Shown piece by piece: positions 21,036-32,230 of a stretch of 64,000 nt of DNA. Each line of letters begins with the position of its first letter. The first letter of the stretch is position 1. The stretch comes from Prorocentrum cordatum (Eukaryota > Sar > Dinophyceae > Prorocentrales > Prorocentraceae), in the NCBI GenBank assembly GCA_963575745.1, contig CAUYUJ010021075.1, positions 1-64,000 of the forward strand, read 5' to 3'. A program made the translations under genes and the position numbers. The notes under the pieces are model-generated. The model had not been told where the DNA came from. It searched no databases and saw nothing but the letters and a program-made list of their open reading frames with translations.

Positions 21036-22270
21036 CGTGTTTTTTCCCTGAAAGGGCTCAGGCCCAGGGTTCTCTTTTAGTATGTAAACATAGTCCCCCG
21101 TGCCCAACTTGAAGGAGGCCGGCGGATTCTTTCCCTGATAAATATCGAGGTCGAAGGAGGCCGGCGGATTAAAATTTGAGGATGTCTCAGGCGAAGCGCT
21201 TGTTTTTGAAATCGAAATCCCGATCGATAAATCACAGGGTGCGGGGCACCTCAGCACGACCACACCCCGGCACGACCACGCCCCAGCACGACCACGCCCC
21301 AGCACGACCATACCGCAACACGACCACGCCCCAGCACGACCACTCCCCAGCGCGACCACACCCCAACACGACCACACCCCGCCACGATCACACCCCACCG
21401 CGACCACGCCCCAGCACGACCCGATCGATGAATCACAGGGCGCGGACCACCCCAGCACGACCACACCCCAGCACGACCCCACCCCAGCACGACCGCATCC
21501 CAGCACGACCACGCCCCAGCGCGACCACACCCCAGCACGACCACACCCAGCACGAGAACCCCCACCCCGGCACGACCCCACCCCAGCACGACCACAACCC
21601 CAGCCGACCACACCACAGCACGACCACACCCCAGCACGACCCCACCCCACACGGACCCCAACCCAGCCCCAGCACAGACCACACCCCGGCACGACCACCC
21701 CTCCAGAACGACCCACCCGCCAAGCACGACCCCACCCCAGCACACCCCACCCAGCAAGACCACACCCCACACGACCACACCCCAGACGACCTCACACAGC
21801 ACGACACAGAAACCCCCAACCCGAACCAGCGCCCCAGCACGAACCACTCCCACAGCACGACCACGCCAGCACAACCCAACCATCCCCCCAGCACGACCCC
21901 CCCCTCCAGCACGAAACCACGAGGCAGCACGACCACCCCCCCAGCACGACCACCCCCCAGCACGACCACCCCCCAGCACGACCACACCCCAGCACGACCC
22001 CTCCCCAGCACGACCACACCGCCTTGGTTGAGTGGTTGCCTGTCGTCGTGGAATGTTTCGTGGGGTGTCTCGTGGAATGTTTCGCGGGGTGTCTCGTGGG
22101 ATGTTTCGCGAGGTGTCTCGCGGAATGTTTCGTGAGGTGTCTCGTGGGGTGTTTCGTGAGGTGTCTCGTGGGATGTTTCGTGAGGTGTTGCCCCGTTGGG
22201 TATCGTGAAATCGTGCCCATGCTCCACATGTCTATATCCCTTTCCGGGTTTGTGGGTCTATCATGTTTCT
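21036..22270 (+). repeat. Duplicated minisatellite block, copy 2
   Basis: Same structure as 18430-19585. The 16-mer array (21245-22022) is more decayed and contains a partial repeat of its own left flank (GATCGATGAATCACAGGG at 21423). The right flanks are almost identical down to GTGGGTCTATCATG. Confidence 0.9.
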
Positions 22271-23570
22271 TCTCTATCCTTTATCTTTCCCTTCCTTGTC
22301 CTCCTCCTCCTTTTCCCTCTTCGGTGACCTCCTCCTTTTTCTGCTCCATCCCCGTTCCTGTGCATCTTCCGATTAATTACTCCTGCGCCCTTTTCTTTTC
22401 CCTAATGTAACGGTTGTCCTCGTTTTTTCTCTGCGTTGCATGTTGCTTCACTTCGCTTTCATGCCTAGCGCAACTTGCTTGGGATTCGAGTCGGCCAATG
22501 CTTTCTTCTGCATGTTCTTGCCCCTCCTATTTCCTCCTACTTCCTCCTGCTCCTTGATCCTCCCACCTCTTCCTACACCCTCGCTGGTGAGGGCGCACGG
22601 CGCACGCGCGTTCCGCGCGGATCACTGGTGCGCCTTTTGTTTCCCTCAGGCTTCTTGTGCTTCTTCCTGCCTCCCCCGAGCTCCTCTTCCGTGTTCCTAC
22701 CTGCTCATGCTCTTGCACGTTTCCAGTCTTTCCTATCACCATACTCCCTCTCTTCACCGTGTTCATTATGATTTTCATGCTCCGCCCTCCTCTCCTTTGC
22801 TCCGCTTCCTGCACCTCATCATCCGCGAACACGGATGCGGCTCGCTATTTTCGCCGCTTGCCCGATTACCCAGCCTTGATCAGGGCGACTCGCCTTGCGG
22901 TTGTTCGTGGATTGGCTCGTGAGGATTTGAGCAACGCGTTCATGACTTCACCGGGCGTCTAGGTGTTATTGTTGGCGTCTGGGCGTTGCCGCCGGGGTTT
23001 ACCGCGGGCCAGTGTGATTAACAATTGCAAGCGGCGCGTTGGCAGGCATTCGCCTTCCTGGAGACATCTGTCTGGTTTCGCAGTGACCTTCTTTCGCGCT
23101 GCTCTTGTTTCTTTGCCTCCAGTTTGCGGCTGTATGTTTGTAGCCTTTGACTGAGCTCCATCAGACGGCTATAATTCCGCTGCCCTCGCTCGATGCGTGA
23201 CCGTCCCCGCCGCAATGCTCGTGAACTTTCCGGCGGGCTGATCATTTGTGGTTTTGTCTGCAGTTGGACTGCGGGCGGAACGCGGGCGCCGCTTATGCAG
23301 TATTCCATTGTTCGTTTTCCTCTGAGGGCATCCGCAGTGGACTTTGCGCGCGCTTGTTTTTTTTTGTTGAGCATATCAGTTCGATCAGATTTGTCGTTGT
23401 TCGGCACGAGACCACTAACATGAAATTTGAAAAGGAAAAAATATCCACGCGTCCCTTCATAGCCCACGGCGAAGCCAAGACGAACGCTCCAGGGGCCTGT
23501 CCAGACGAGGGGAGCTGTAGTCTTCGATAGCGAGTCATGTGAGTCTTGTATACCCTCGCACTACCGTCTT
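22271..23570. other. Relatively unique, lower-GC stretch with one minus-strand open frame
   Basis: This is the longest stretch free of the dispersed families. On the minus strand 23467-23018 is open for 149 codons and rich in Arg, Lys, Gln and Ser (for example RLQTYSRKLEAKKQEQRERR), which could form a short coiled coil. Third-position bias is weak and I recognise no family, so it is noted but not called a gene. A short plus-strand frame at 22820-22962 (ARYFRRLPDYPALIRATRLA) is similar in status. Confidence 0.3.
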
Positions 23571-23579
23571 TAGAGTGAA

Positions 23580-23790
23580 CAAGCGTCGATTAGCGTCTGA
23601 TAATTGATGGGAGAGCGCCGATGTAGCGTCGATGTAGCGTCGATCAGCGTCGATGTGGCGTCGATGTAGCGTCGATCAGCGTCGACGCAGCGTGAATTAG
23701 CGTCGATCGGCGTCGATGAGAGAGCGCCGATGTAGCGTCGATCAGCTTCGATTGAACGTCGATTCGCGTCGATTCGCAAGAGCCAGCCCG
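23580..23790. repeat. GCGTCGATGTA-type minisatellite
   Basis: Degenerate repeats of CGATGTAGCGT/CGATCAGCGT. It ends in TCGCAAGAGCCAGC and GACGGCATGGAA, which recur at 60072-60100 next to a shorter version of the same repeat. Confidence 0.8.
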
Positions 23791-23825
23791 ACGGCATGGA
23801 AGGCTCCCATGCGCTATACCACCGA

Positions 23826-23920
23826 AGCAGTCCTTACCCCGCTGGGGGTCCTTTGGCTCAGGACACCCCTCTAGAGGGATCGTCGATACAAGGGCTCTTG
23901 CCCCAGGGGGTCAGAACCAC
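23826..23920. mobile_element. Family U foldback, degraded copy
   Basis: AGTCCTTACCCCGCTGGGGG, GACACCCCTCTAGAGGGATC, then TTGCCCCAGGGGGTCAGAAC follow the layout of the well-kept hairpin at 63644-63754. Confidence 0.5.
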
Positions 23921-24278
23921 GTTTTTTGTAGTTTATGGTGATACAAAGGAGAGCACGGCTTTGAAGATCCAACAAGATAATTCAAGGTAGTAGTTTTGTA
24001 GTTTGGCGTTCGGCGATTTATTGTAGTTTGGTTGTGTTCCAACGGGAACGTCATCTTGAACAGGACACCCCCCCATCCGTGCAACTAAGTAGCCGCTCCG
24101 CCATTTCAGCTTCGGGTTATTCGTTATGAGAAGCACCATGTTTCGCCAACGTTTCGGATTTCGGAACCGACCTCCATCCGTTGCGAGGCGCGATGGGTGT
24201 CCCATTTATTGTGGAATTGATGCGACCATTGCACGAATGTTTGCGGGGCTCAGGCGGGAGCCAGTTCCGAAAGCCACA

Positions 24279-24345
24279 CGCCCGAGATGTGTAGCTGGTG
24301 TAACCATTTTAGCCCGTGTAGCTGGTGTAACCCTTTTAGCCGGAT
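24279..24345 (+). repeat. Short tandem GTGTAGCTGGTGTAACC repeat
   Basis: GTGTAGCTGGTGTAACC followed by TTTTAGCC occurs twice, 24 bp apart. Confidence 0.8.
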
Positions 24346-24629
24346 GCGCACGGCGGGAAGGAGAGATTCGAACCTTGCACCGCCCGCCCTCCGCCCGTGA
24401 AAGTGCCGCACGGCCCGTGAGGACCAGACCTCACCTCGCGAGCATCCCGTCGCATTTTCGTGCGCGACGCCCGCGCAGCTCTGGGGCGCTGAAGGATGAA
24501 CCACTCTTTGGCCGAGGAGGGGCTCTGACTTCTGGGCCGCCTCTTAGCCTTCTGGTCGGAGGGTCTGCTCGCAGCCGGGGCTCTCCGTGGCCATCTGGCG
24601 ATCCGAATGGCTGCGCGTGGACTGTACTC

Positions 24630-24765
24630 GATGGGTGCTCGGCGGCGCCGACGGCGACGGCGACGACGACGGCCACGGCGGCGGCGGCGATGTCGGCTGC
24701 GACGGCGGCTGCGACTGCGATGGCGGCGGCGGCGACGGCGACGACGGGGCCGGGGACGCCAGCCG
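24630..24765. repeat. GGC/GAC triplet tract
   Basis: Mixed GCGACGGCG and GCGGCG repeats. Confidence 0.8.
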
Positions 24766-24875
24766 CGGCGGCCGACGTTGTCCGGAGGTGTGTGGGGACA
24801 GCCGGGAACCCCGAAAACACCAGTCAGGCCCGCCGCGCGCACACGCTCGCGCACCAGGCAACACCAGCCAGCCAC

Positions 24876-24993
24876 GCGCAGAGGGGGGTAGGGGGAGGGG
24901 GGAAGGCTTCTTAGAAGCACCCCTGCTTCTTAGAAGGTGCGGGCCTTGCCTGGAAGCCTTCCCCCCTCCTTCTACCCCCTCGTCCGCCCCGCC
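24876..24993. mobile_element. Family N foldback element, copy 1
   Basis: The left arm GCGCAGAGGGGGGTAGGGGG then GGAAGGCTTCTTAGAAGCA pairs with GGAAGCCTTCCCCCCTCC. Other copies are at 34537-34702 and 57155-57327. Confidence 0.6.
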
Positions 24994-25079
24994 AGCAAAA
25001 CAAAAATGTACAACTTTTGAACACCTCCGAAAGCATGTGTTTTGAAGTAGATGTTCCACGCGACAGCGATGTCTTGCAG

Positions 25080-25500
25080 CCGAAGCATGCGGTGCAATCC
25101 ATGGGGTGCAATTTATGCGGTGCAGAGCAACGCAAAGAAATACGCAGCAGCGGAAGCTAACGCAACGCGTTGCACAGCAATGCGCAGCTCTGTACAGCGA
25201 TGCGAAGCCATGTATTGTAACGCAAACCAAGGCAGAACGATGCAAAGTTATGCATGTCGGCGCAAGACGATGCAAATCAATTCAAATCATTGCGACCCAA
25301 AGTAAGGCGAATTAGCGCAACACATGCAACGCAATGCGAAGCATTGCAATGCGATGCAGGCCGATGCAACGCGATGCAAAGTTATGCAAAAATCAATGCG
25401 AACAGCAATGCAATGCGATACAACGCAATGCAACGCGGTGCAAGGCAATGCAACGCAGTGCAAGGCAACGCGACGCAAAGCGATGCCACTATGCCAGGGT
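25080..25500. repeat. Degenerate ATGCAACGCA repeat
   Basis: About 400 bp in which GCAATGCAACGCAATGC-like motifs recur every 8-12 bp with many changes. Confidence 0.8.
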
Positions 25501-25899
25501 CTCCTATCTATGCTATGCTTCCCTATGCTGCACGAGCGGACGAGTACGAGTGGACGAGCTCGAGTGGACGAGTTCGAGGGGCGGCGACGGGCGGCAACGA
25601 GCTGGCTGGGCCAGCACTGCGGCCCAGCTCTTTGCGAACGCGAGTAAGACTCTTGAGTGTAATCACGGTTTGGGAAGGGGCGGGAAATCCCGCTCGTCTT
25701 GGTTCGAATGCATATCGGCGTATAGCGTTCGATGGTGCGACATAGGGCCCCATAGCACCTAGTAGCGCCGAATAGCTTTAAAATGGCGACCTATAGCGCC
25801 CGATAGCGCCTAAATGTCGGGTGTGGGTGGGATTGGGCGCGCTATTCTAAGGCCTCGAAGGCCGCTCGAATGCCTCCGAACACCGCTCGCATACAGTCG

Positions 25900-26160
25900 A
25901 GTTTGAATGGCAGGTCGACCTTGGAGTCGTCTGGGGGTCTGAGGTGGCCCAGCACTGGTTCCGGCCAGCAGAACGGGCGGGCGTTTTCTGGGCTCGGCGT
26001 TCGGGATCTTTTGCTTGTTTTTGTTGGCCTCTGGTGGGCGTTTCCGGGCACCAGTATTACGCACAACGGATTTGTGGTTGAAAATTGCACCAGATGGACC
26101 TCGGGAGGGATCCAGGGACAGATTTTGAGCGGAGTTGGCTTCATCCCGCCCTCCTGACCA
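25900..26160 (+). mobile_element. Family R repeat, copy 1, followed by poly(A)
   Basis: GGGGGTCTGAGGTGGCCCAG, GGTTCCGGCCAGCAGAACGG, CTCGGCGTTCGGGA and AATTGCACCAGATGGACC match 58890-59085 in the same order. This copy ends at a run of 21-22 A residues (26172-26193) and an AT repeat, as an insertion through an RNA intermediate would. Copy 2 has no A run. Confidence 0.6.
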
Positions 26161-26170
26161 ATTCCCTGAC

Positions 26171-26216
26171 CAAAAAAAAAAAAAAAAAAAAAACAATATA
26201 TATATATATACATATA
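26171..26216. repeat. Poly(A) run and AT repeat
   Basis: About 22 A residues followed by CAATATATATATATATACAT. Confidence 0.95.
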
Positions 26217-26628
26217 GTTTAAAAGGGATCCCCTGGCCGCCTCCAAGTCAAGCGTACCCCTGTGCTTTGTGTCTCGCGAGCCATGACCTCTACATTCCTG
26301 CGGCCACGTGGCCCTCGGAAGGGCCTTGCTCACCAGCCAGCCCGGAGCAGATCCCATGGTTGGCGTCGCCCGATCTCGACGTCGCGCTCGGAGACTCCCC
26401 CAGCTTTCGAAGGCGCACCCCTCCGATTGCCGACTGTCATCGCCTTTGGGCCTCTCAGTCTTTGGGATTCGGACCGGATCGGGGCGGGTGAAGTCCTGTC
26501 CTGGCCTGCTCCAGGGCCTCGCTCCGCAGTGCCCAAGCAGATCGATGACAGAATTAGTCTACCCCAGCATTTGCTTGTTGGCCGAATCTACGAAAAGTGC
26601 GTAGAACGTGTCCGGGTCCCGAGGTTAC

Positions 26629-26760
26629 GTCGGGCGTGCCCCCCTACAGGGGGATTTCCGACGTAAAATAAACAACATTCAAAAATGATTCGAAAATGTT
26701 CAAAAAGTAGTCCACATTAACGATTTTTGAATTTTCCCCCTGTAGAGGGACAGGCCCGAC
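26629..26760 (+). mobile_element. Family D TIR element, copy 3
   Basis: Flanked by TTAC and TTAA. The ends GTCGGGCGTGCCCCCCTACA and TGTAGAGGGACAGGCCCGAC are inverted repeats. The interior is AT-rich. Confidence 0.85.
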
Positions 26761-26934
26761 TTAATCCTGAGGGAAATGGGTCTTTGATCCCAGAGGTTTC
26801 TTCCAGGACGGGTTCTTCATCTCGAGTCGTTCTCTGACTGTCCTAGGGCCCATGGAGGGCCCCGAGCGCCCGAAACCGGAAAAAAGGACAGAAAAATTGA
26901 GGACCTGTTTCCATCAGGATCGGGTTCCCCCACG

Positions 26935-27025
26935 GCGACAATCGAATCCGACGCACATCCAACGTGAATCCGACGCAATGTGACGCAAACCCGACGTAAA
27001 TCCGTCGTGGATGCGACGTAAAGTG
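26935..27025. repeat. Degenerate TCCGACGCAAATC-type repeat
   Basis: Repeats of AATCCGACG and its variants, resembling the core of family L (43080-43170 and 60955-61050). Confidence 0.6.
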
Positions 27026-27097
27026 GATATCAAATTGCCGCGCGAGGCCTCCAGGATTGCGAAGGCCTTGCGGCCGGTGCCGCCGACCCTGAAGGGG

Positions 27098-27126
27098 GGA
27101 GACGACGACGACGACGACGACGACGA

Positions 27127-27220
<94 letters not shown>

Positions 27221-27222
27221 AC
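27098..27222. repeat. GAC then GCCGAC triplet tract
   Basis: GACGAC repeats followed by GCCGAC repeats. Confidence 0.95.
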
Positions 27223-27609
27223 TGTTGCTCTGGATCCCTTCGTGGGCCATCTTGGGAGCCTCTTGGTCCCTGTTTGGGGATCTCTTGGTTCACGTCTGGG
27301 CAACTGGGTCATTTGGAGCCGCTCCGGAGCGAATTTGAGGCATCTTGGATGCATGCATCGGACGGGGCTAGGACGAGGATAAATCCGTTTTTTCAAAGCA
27401 TTCCGGAACGCTCTCAGAGCGTTCCAGAACGCTCTGAGAAGGCCACGGCGCCTGAGATGTTCTCCAGAGCCGCCGGACTCAGAGATCCACGATCTATCTT
27501 CAACCAGTTTTATCTTCGTCCTGATTTCGTTTGAAGTTGCCGCGCGAGGTCTCCAAGAGCTTCCGCGTAACACTGCCTCCGAGCACCACTCGAACACCGC
27601 CGAGCAAAA

Positions 27610-27760
27610 TCAGGAGGGAAGAAACACACCGACACAATCGCACAAGTCACTGTCGACTCCCAGGAGCATCTGGAGAAAGATAGAAAGTGGGAGGGGGGGG
27701 AAGACGAGAACCCAGAAAATAATCGGAATATAGGGGATCCCGGGATTTGTTCCTATTTCA
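27610..27760 (+). mobile_element. Family A repeat, copy 2 (right end diverged)
   Basis: TCAGGAGGGAAGAAACACAC, then GTGGGAGGGGGGGAAGACGA and ATAGGGGATCC as in other copies; the TGTGTGTCC right end has been lost. Confidence 0.65.
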
Positions 27761-27963
27761 GGCGATCGCAAACATGGATCAAGGGGGCGTGGATTAGCGA
27801 CGGGCCCCGTTTCCATGGGAAATCGCGGATTTCCGTCGCCGAGAGAGGCGGCACCGGCCGCATGTTGGGGAGGGCACCTCCCCCGATCCAAGGAGTTGGC
27901 GACCGCGTGCTAAATCCATGGATCGCTAATCCATGCTTGCGCGCCCCCGACTAATTACTTTGA

Positions 27964-28115
27964 GTCGGGTCTGTCCCTCTACAGGCAGTTTACTTAAGAA
28001 TAGTTTTAAAATACTATGGGGACGATTGTTTGACAATTTTTGTCTACTTTGGAGTATTTTTGTGAGTTGTTGTTCTTCTTCGTCCAAAGTCCGCCTGTAG
28101 GAGGACACGCCCGAC
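27964..28115 (+). mobile_element. Family D TIR element, copy 4
   Basis: GTCGGGTCTGTCCCTCTACA at the left, CCTGTAGGAGGACACGCCCG then AC at the right. The interior includes TGGGGACGATTGTTTGAC and TCTTCGTCCAAAGTCC. Confidence 0.85.
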
Positions 28116-28599
28116 CCAATATTTACTCCTGTGCTCCTGGGCCCCTCTGCAGCAGCAGGCCGCCGGGCGCCGCCGGGTGCCGCCGAGCACCCCCCCCCCG
28201 AGCCCCGAGGAGCCGGCGCACTCGACGCGGCCTGCCCGCTGCGGCTGCAGCCGCCCGTGCCGGGAGCCCGCGCGTCGCGAGGCGCCCGTTGGTCGTCGCC
28301 GTCGTCGTCGTCGCCGTCCTCGGGCCCTCGTCCTCCCACCTCCACCCGTCTCCCCTCTCCCTGGTCCTCCTCCCGCGTCCTGCTCCCTCCTCCCAGGGCC
28401 TCCTCCCTCGTCCTCCCGGCCTCCGGCTCCCGCTTGCTCCCCCCATCCCTCTCGTCCTCCTCCCTCCTCCGCCCCTTCTCCCCCCTCCCTGTTCTCCTCC
28501 CCGTCTTTTCTGATGGGCAAGCTTGGGGTCACCTGTGACCGTAGCGTTCGGTCTGATCTTTCGTCCCTCCTCCCCCGGTCATCGCCGCCGCCGCCATCG

Positions 28600-28812
28600 T
28601 TGTTGTCGTCGTCATCGTCGTCGTAGTTGTCGTTGTCTTTGGTCGCCGCCGCCGCCGCCGTCGTCGCCGCCGTCGCCGTCGCCGTCGCCGACGCCGTCAC
28701 CGTTGCCGCTGCCGCCGTCGCCGCCGCCGCCGACGCCGCCGCCGCCGCGGCCTCTGCCGCCGCCGCCGCCGCCGTCGTCGTCGTTGTTGTCGTCGTCGTC
28801 CTCGTCGTAGTG
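28600..28812. repeat. CGC/CGT triplet tract
   Basis: GTCGTCGTC and GCCGCCGCC repeats. Confidence 0.9.
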
Positions 28813-28926
28813 GCGGCAACGGAACTAATCTTCGTTGGTCCCTGCACGTTCTCGTTGGTCCTTGGACGTGATCCAGCCTCGGGCTGCCTTCCAGCAAGGA
28901 GTGCCTCTTTCGTTCTTCACTTCCCC

Positions 28927-29056
28927 TTGGCATCGCTCGGACGTGTGCATTCTTCCTTCGGCGAGGACCATCGAGGAGCATCCTTGATCATATGGCGAAA
29001 AAAACACGCACGAAACCTAAAACAGCACAGGGAATGGACGTCCGAGCGACGGCAAG
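28927..29056 (+). mobile_element. Family H TIR element, copy 2
   Basis: TTGGCATCGCTCGGACGTGT at the left and GACGTCCGAGCGACGGCAAG at the right, with the family interior (GAGGACCATCGAGG). A further stretch to the right (29057-29110) repeats sequence found just left of the element (TTGGTCCTTGGACGT and AGGAGTGCCTCTTTCGTT), so about 60 bp of flank is present on both sides. Confidence 0.8.
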
Positions 29057-29263
29057 TTGGTCCTTGGACGTTATCCAGCTTCGGGCTGCCTCCCAGCAGG
29101 AGTGCCTCTTTCGTTATTAACTTCCCACACGCGCGACGCCCGAGTGCCATCGCACGGGCGGGTCTAAACCGAGGAAGGCTGCGGTCAGGAAAGCAAGGCA
29201 GTCTGCGCGACCCCAGGCCCCTCGAACCCCCGCTAGGAGCGCCCAAGGATCTCTGAGCAGGAG

Positions 29264-29422
29264 TCAGGGGAAAAAAAACACAGACACAATTATTCGCCGA
29301 TTCCCTAAAAATATATGGGAAGCTGTGGGGAGTGGGGGAAGGCAAAAACTCAGAAAATTCAATATAATCTTGGGGATCCTGTTATTTGTGTGTATGTATT
29401 TGTGTGTCCTGGGGCCCCTTCA
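29264..29422 (+). mobile_element. Family A repeat, copy 3
   Basis: TCAGGGGAAAAAAAACACAG to GTGTGTCCTGGGGCCCCTTC plus A, full length. Confidence 0.8.
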
Positions 29423-29929
29423 AGGAGGAGGGAGGGCGTTTCGGGGCTGCCCGGATCGTCCCAAACGACCTGGACAGCGGAGCCGCAACCCCGGGGGCAA
29501 CGTCAGGGGGGCATGGTCGCAGGGAGGGGATGCGTCGACCCCCCCAGCTGCCCATGCATCGCCTAATTGCGGGGGCCATTCGCCCCATGCATCCATCGCC
29601 GATGGGGGCCTGACAGCTCGAACGCGGCTTCGCTGTCGGGGGCCGATCGCCAATGAGATTAATTTGTCCCACATCCTAAGTGGGGTCCTGGTCTTCTCTG
29701 CACACATGCACACATACACACCGCAGAAGACTGACTCCCTCTCCTCTCCCGTCCTTCTACAGTCCTCCTCATCATCAGCAGCATCATCGCTTCTCATCGT
29801 TTCATCACCAATAATATCATCACCATCCTGCATCTCAACATTATTATCATCACCTTCAGCCACCATGATCGCACACACTCATTCGCACTCTTTCGCGGAC
29901 GCACACGTACACTCATCTTGAAGAAGTCT

Positions 29930-30800
29930 CCAGCGGGAGCTCCGTCTGTGAGTGAATCGCGAGGAAGTCTCGAGCGGGACCCCTCCCAATGGGGTCCCCA
30001 CCTCCACGTTCGAATCTGAACGGGTCATCCAGATTATGTAACCGTTGCCATTGTGTTCAGGTCTGAATCTAGGGAATATTCGAGCGGGAGCTTTGTGCGT
30101 GAGGGAATCGCCAGGAAGGATTGAGCTGGAACCCGTCCATATAGGGTCCCCACACCCATGTTCGAATCCGAACGGTCCATTTAGATGTTGTAACCGTCGT
30201 CATGTTTGGGCCTCTCAGGTTTGAATCTGGAGGAAGTCTCGAGCGGGAGCCTCGTGCGTGAGCGAATCACTAGGAAGTCTTGAGTGGGAACCCCTCTCCA
30301 CGGGTTTCCCATTTCCATGTTCCAATCCGAGCGGGTCATCCAAATCCCAGCCTGTCGTCATGTTTGGGATCTCAGGCTTGAATATGGATAAGGCTCGAGC
30401 GGGAGCTTTGTCTTTGAGTGAGTCGCGAGGAAGTCTCGAACGGGAGCCGTTTCCCTATGGGGTCACCGCCTCCATGTTCGAACCCGAACGGGTCATTTAG
30501 AGTTTGTGATTGTCGTCTCTTGTGGGCTCCCCATGCCTGAAGTTGGAGAACATCTCGAGCGGGATCCTCGTTTTGAGAGAAGGGCGAGGCAGTCTCAAGC
30601 GGGAGGATTCCCACCTCCATGTTCGAGTCCGAGCGGATCATTCAGATCCTATATGTGTCGTCATGTGTTGGTTTCTCGGGCCTGAATCGGGAGGAAGACA
30701 GCCCCTCGAGCGGGAGCCTCGTCTTTGAGCGAATCGCCAGGACGTCTCGAGCGGGCAGCCCTCCCCATGGGGTTCCCACACCCCATTCTCGAATTGGCAT
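29930..30800 (+). repeat. Tandem satellite, unit about 150-165 bp, five to six units
   Basis: TCGAGCGGGA occurs near 29972, 30077, 30239, 30391, 30557 and 30706, with CATGTTCGAATCCGAACGGG and TGTAACCGTCGTCATG-like blocks between. Confidence 0.85.
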
Positions 30801-30954
30801 GGAGATGGTCCGCGAGCATTTGGAAACAAAGATCCCCGATCCGAAGGTCCCTAGCAGCCACCGAGGTCTCGAGACAGACCCTCTTCATCCTTGTCGCCGT
30901 CCCCATCCTCCCTCCCTTCCCACCCCTTCTTTCTCCTTCCTCGTCCCTGTTTGA

Positions 30955-31050
30955 AAGGCAGAAAGATGCATACACTGAAACTTTCGGAGGTCCCCTCGGA
31001 TTTCTTGCATCGGCGCTGGACCTCCCTCCCTCCCTGGCGCGCGGTCCGAA
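30955..31050 (+). mobile_element. Family G foldback, left arm only
   Basis: Matches the left arm of 55531-55725: GCATACACTGAAACTTTCGG then TCGGATTTCTTGCATCGGCG and CTGGCGCGCGG. The right arm is missing. Confidence 0.5.
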
Positions 31051-31217
31051 CAACTATGCTTGTGCAGCTTGTTCCTCGTCCTCTTAGAGTCCCCCCCCGA
31101 TCCCCCCCTCGCTCACCTCCCCCCTCCCCCCGCCTCCCCCCATCCACCCTGCCCGAGGTCCCCGCAGGTCCCAAGAGACCCCCTGGAGGCCCCAAGGATC
31201 TGCTTTCTGGACGTGGG

Positions 31218-31379
31218 GTGAAGTGAGAAGGAGAAGGCCTTCTCAGGAGGCTCGGAAGTCCCCTGGCCTTCTGCGAAGTTTTCTAAGCTTGCCCCGAAGG
31301 CACAACCATTTTTCAGAAGGCGCGAGGGCTTTGAGAATTCCCGCCGCCTTCTGAGAAGGCCTTCTCCTTCTCACTTCCC
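31218..31379. mobile_element. Family O foldback with long TIRs
   Basis: A 30-bp or longer inverted repeat: the left arm GAAGTGAGAAGGAGAAGGCC then TTCTCAG is exactly complementary to CTGAGAAGGCCTTCTCCTTC then TCACTTC. The interior also pairs in places. Only one full copy is seen here. Confidence 0.75.
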
Positions 31380-31606
31380 CCCTCGCTCGCCGCCGGCTAC
31401 CCTTGGAACCCCACCCCTCAGGACCCCATCTTGGAACCACCGGCCACAACAAAAAACGATCCGTCGATCCCCGCAGACGCCGAGCCCCCCCCTCCCGCCA
31501 GGCTGCGGCCCGTCTGCGGGCGGCGCCTGTGGCCCCCTCAGCGGCAGCAGGAAGCGCCGCCCTCTGCTCGTCGTCGTCGACGTCGGCATCGTCGCTTTGC
31601 GTGAAG

Positions 31607-31754
31607 TCGAGCGTGTCCCTCTACAGGAGTAACTATTCGAACATAGTCATGGATAGTTCGGGAACGACATGTTTGTATTCCTAATGATTTTTGAGTTACT
31701 TTGACAATCGCCAATTTTTCGCTCAAAATCCGCCTGTAGGAGGACATGCTCGAC
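31607..31754 (+). mobile_element. Family D TIR element, copy 5
   Basis: GTCGAGCGTGTCCCTCTACA at the left and TGTAGGAGGACATGCTCGAC at the right. Both ends share the same G-to-A change (GTCGAGC/GCTCGAC), so the TIR may have been corrected as a pair. Confidence 0.85.
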
Positions 31755-32001
31755 CTAAAGGTGGTTTGGGGCGTTTCTGATATTGTGGGCGTTTCTGGAG
31801 GTTCTTGTCGCCACCTTTGAGCGCAGCTGGAGGAGCTGACTCGCATGGGCTCCAGGGAGGGGTCGGGGGTTGGGCTTGGGGCGGAGTCTCGGGCTCTCCA
31901 AGGCTCGGCAGGGGGCCGGGGCGGCAGGGGTTTGGGCGAGGAGGGGTGGGGATCGCGGCGCGAGGATGCAGGTGTCTGCAAGTGGGCGACGCAGAACATC
32001 T

Positions 32002-32230
32002 AGGCCTCCCAACTGGCGTCCGAGGATTGCGCCGCATCGCCGATGCAGCGACGGTGCGGCTCGATATGGATCCCGAATTTCTCCACGCCGACGGCGCCGA
32101 TGCATCACTGGTGTCGCCGATGTATCGCCGATGTATCGCCGATGCGTCGGCGATGCATCGGCGATGAATCGGCGATGCGGCGCGATCCTTCGACCCCCCC
32201 ATCTATTCGGATCCCATATGGGAGGCCTCT
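32002..32230. mobile_element. Family B foldback element, copy 3
   Basis: AGGCCTCCCAACTGGCGTCC at the left and CATATGGGAGGCCTCT at the right. The left TIR lacks the inner GTAGATGGGGTC present elsewhere. The centre has GCCGATGTATCGCCGATG repeats. Confidence 0.8.

Noticed and set aside
18571-22135. Long Arg-Pro-His and Gly-Cys-Trp open frames
   Set aside because: Translations of the 16-bp minisatellite in different frames.
24355-24385. GATTCGAACC motif as a possible tRNA T-loop on the minus strand
   Set aside because: The flanking five bases do not pair as a T stem and no acceptor or anticodon arm is found.
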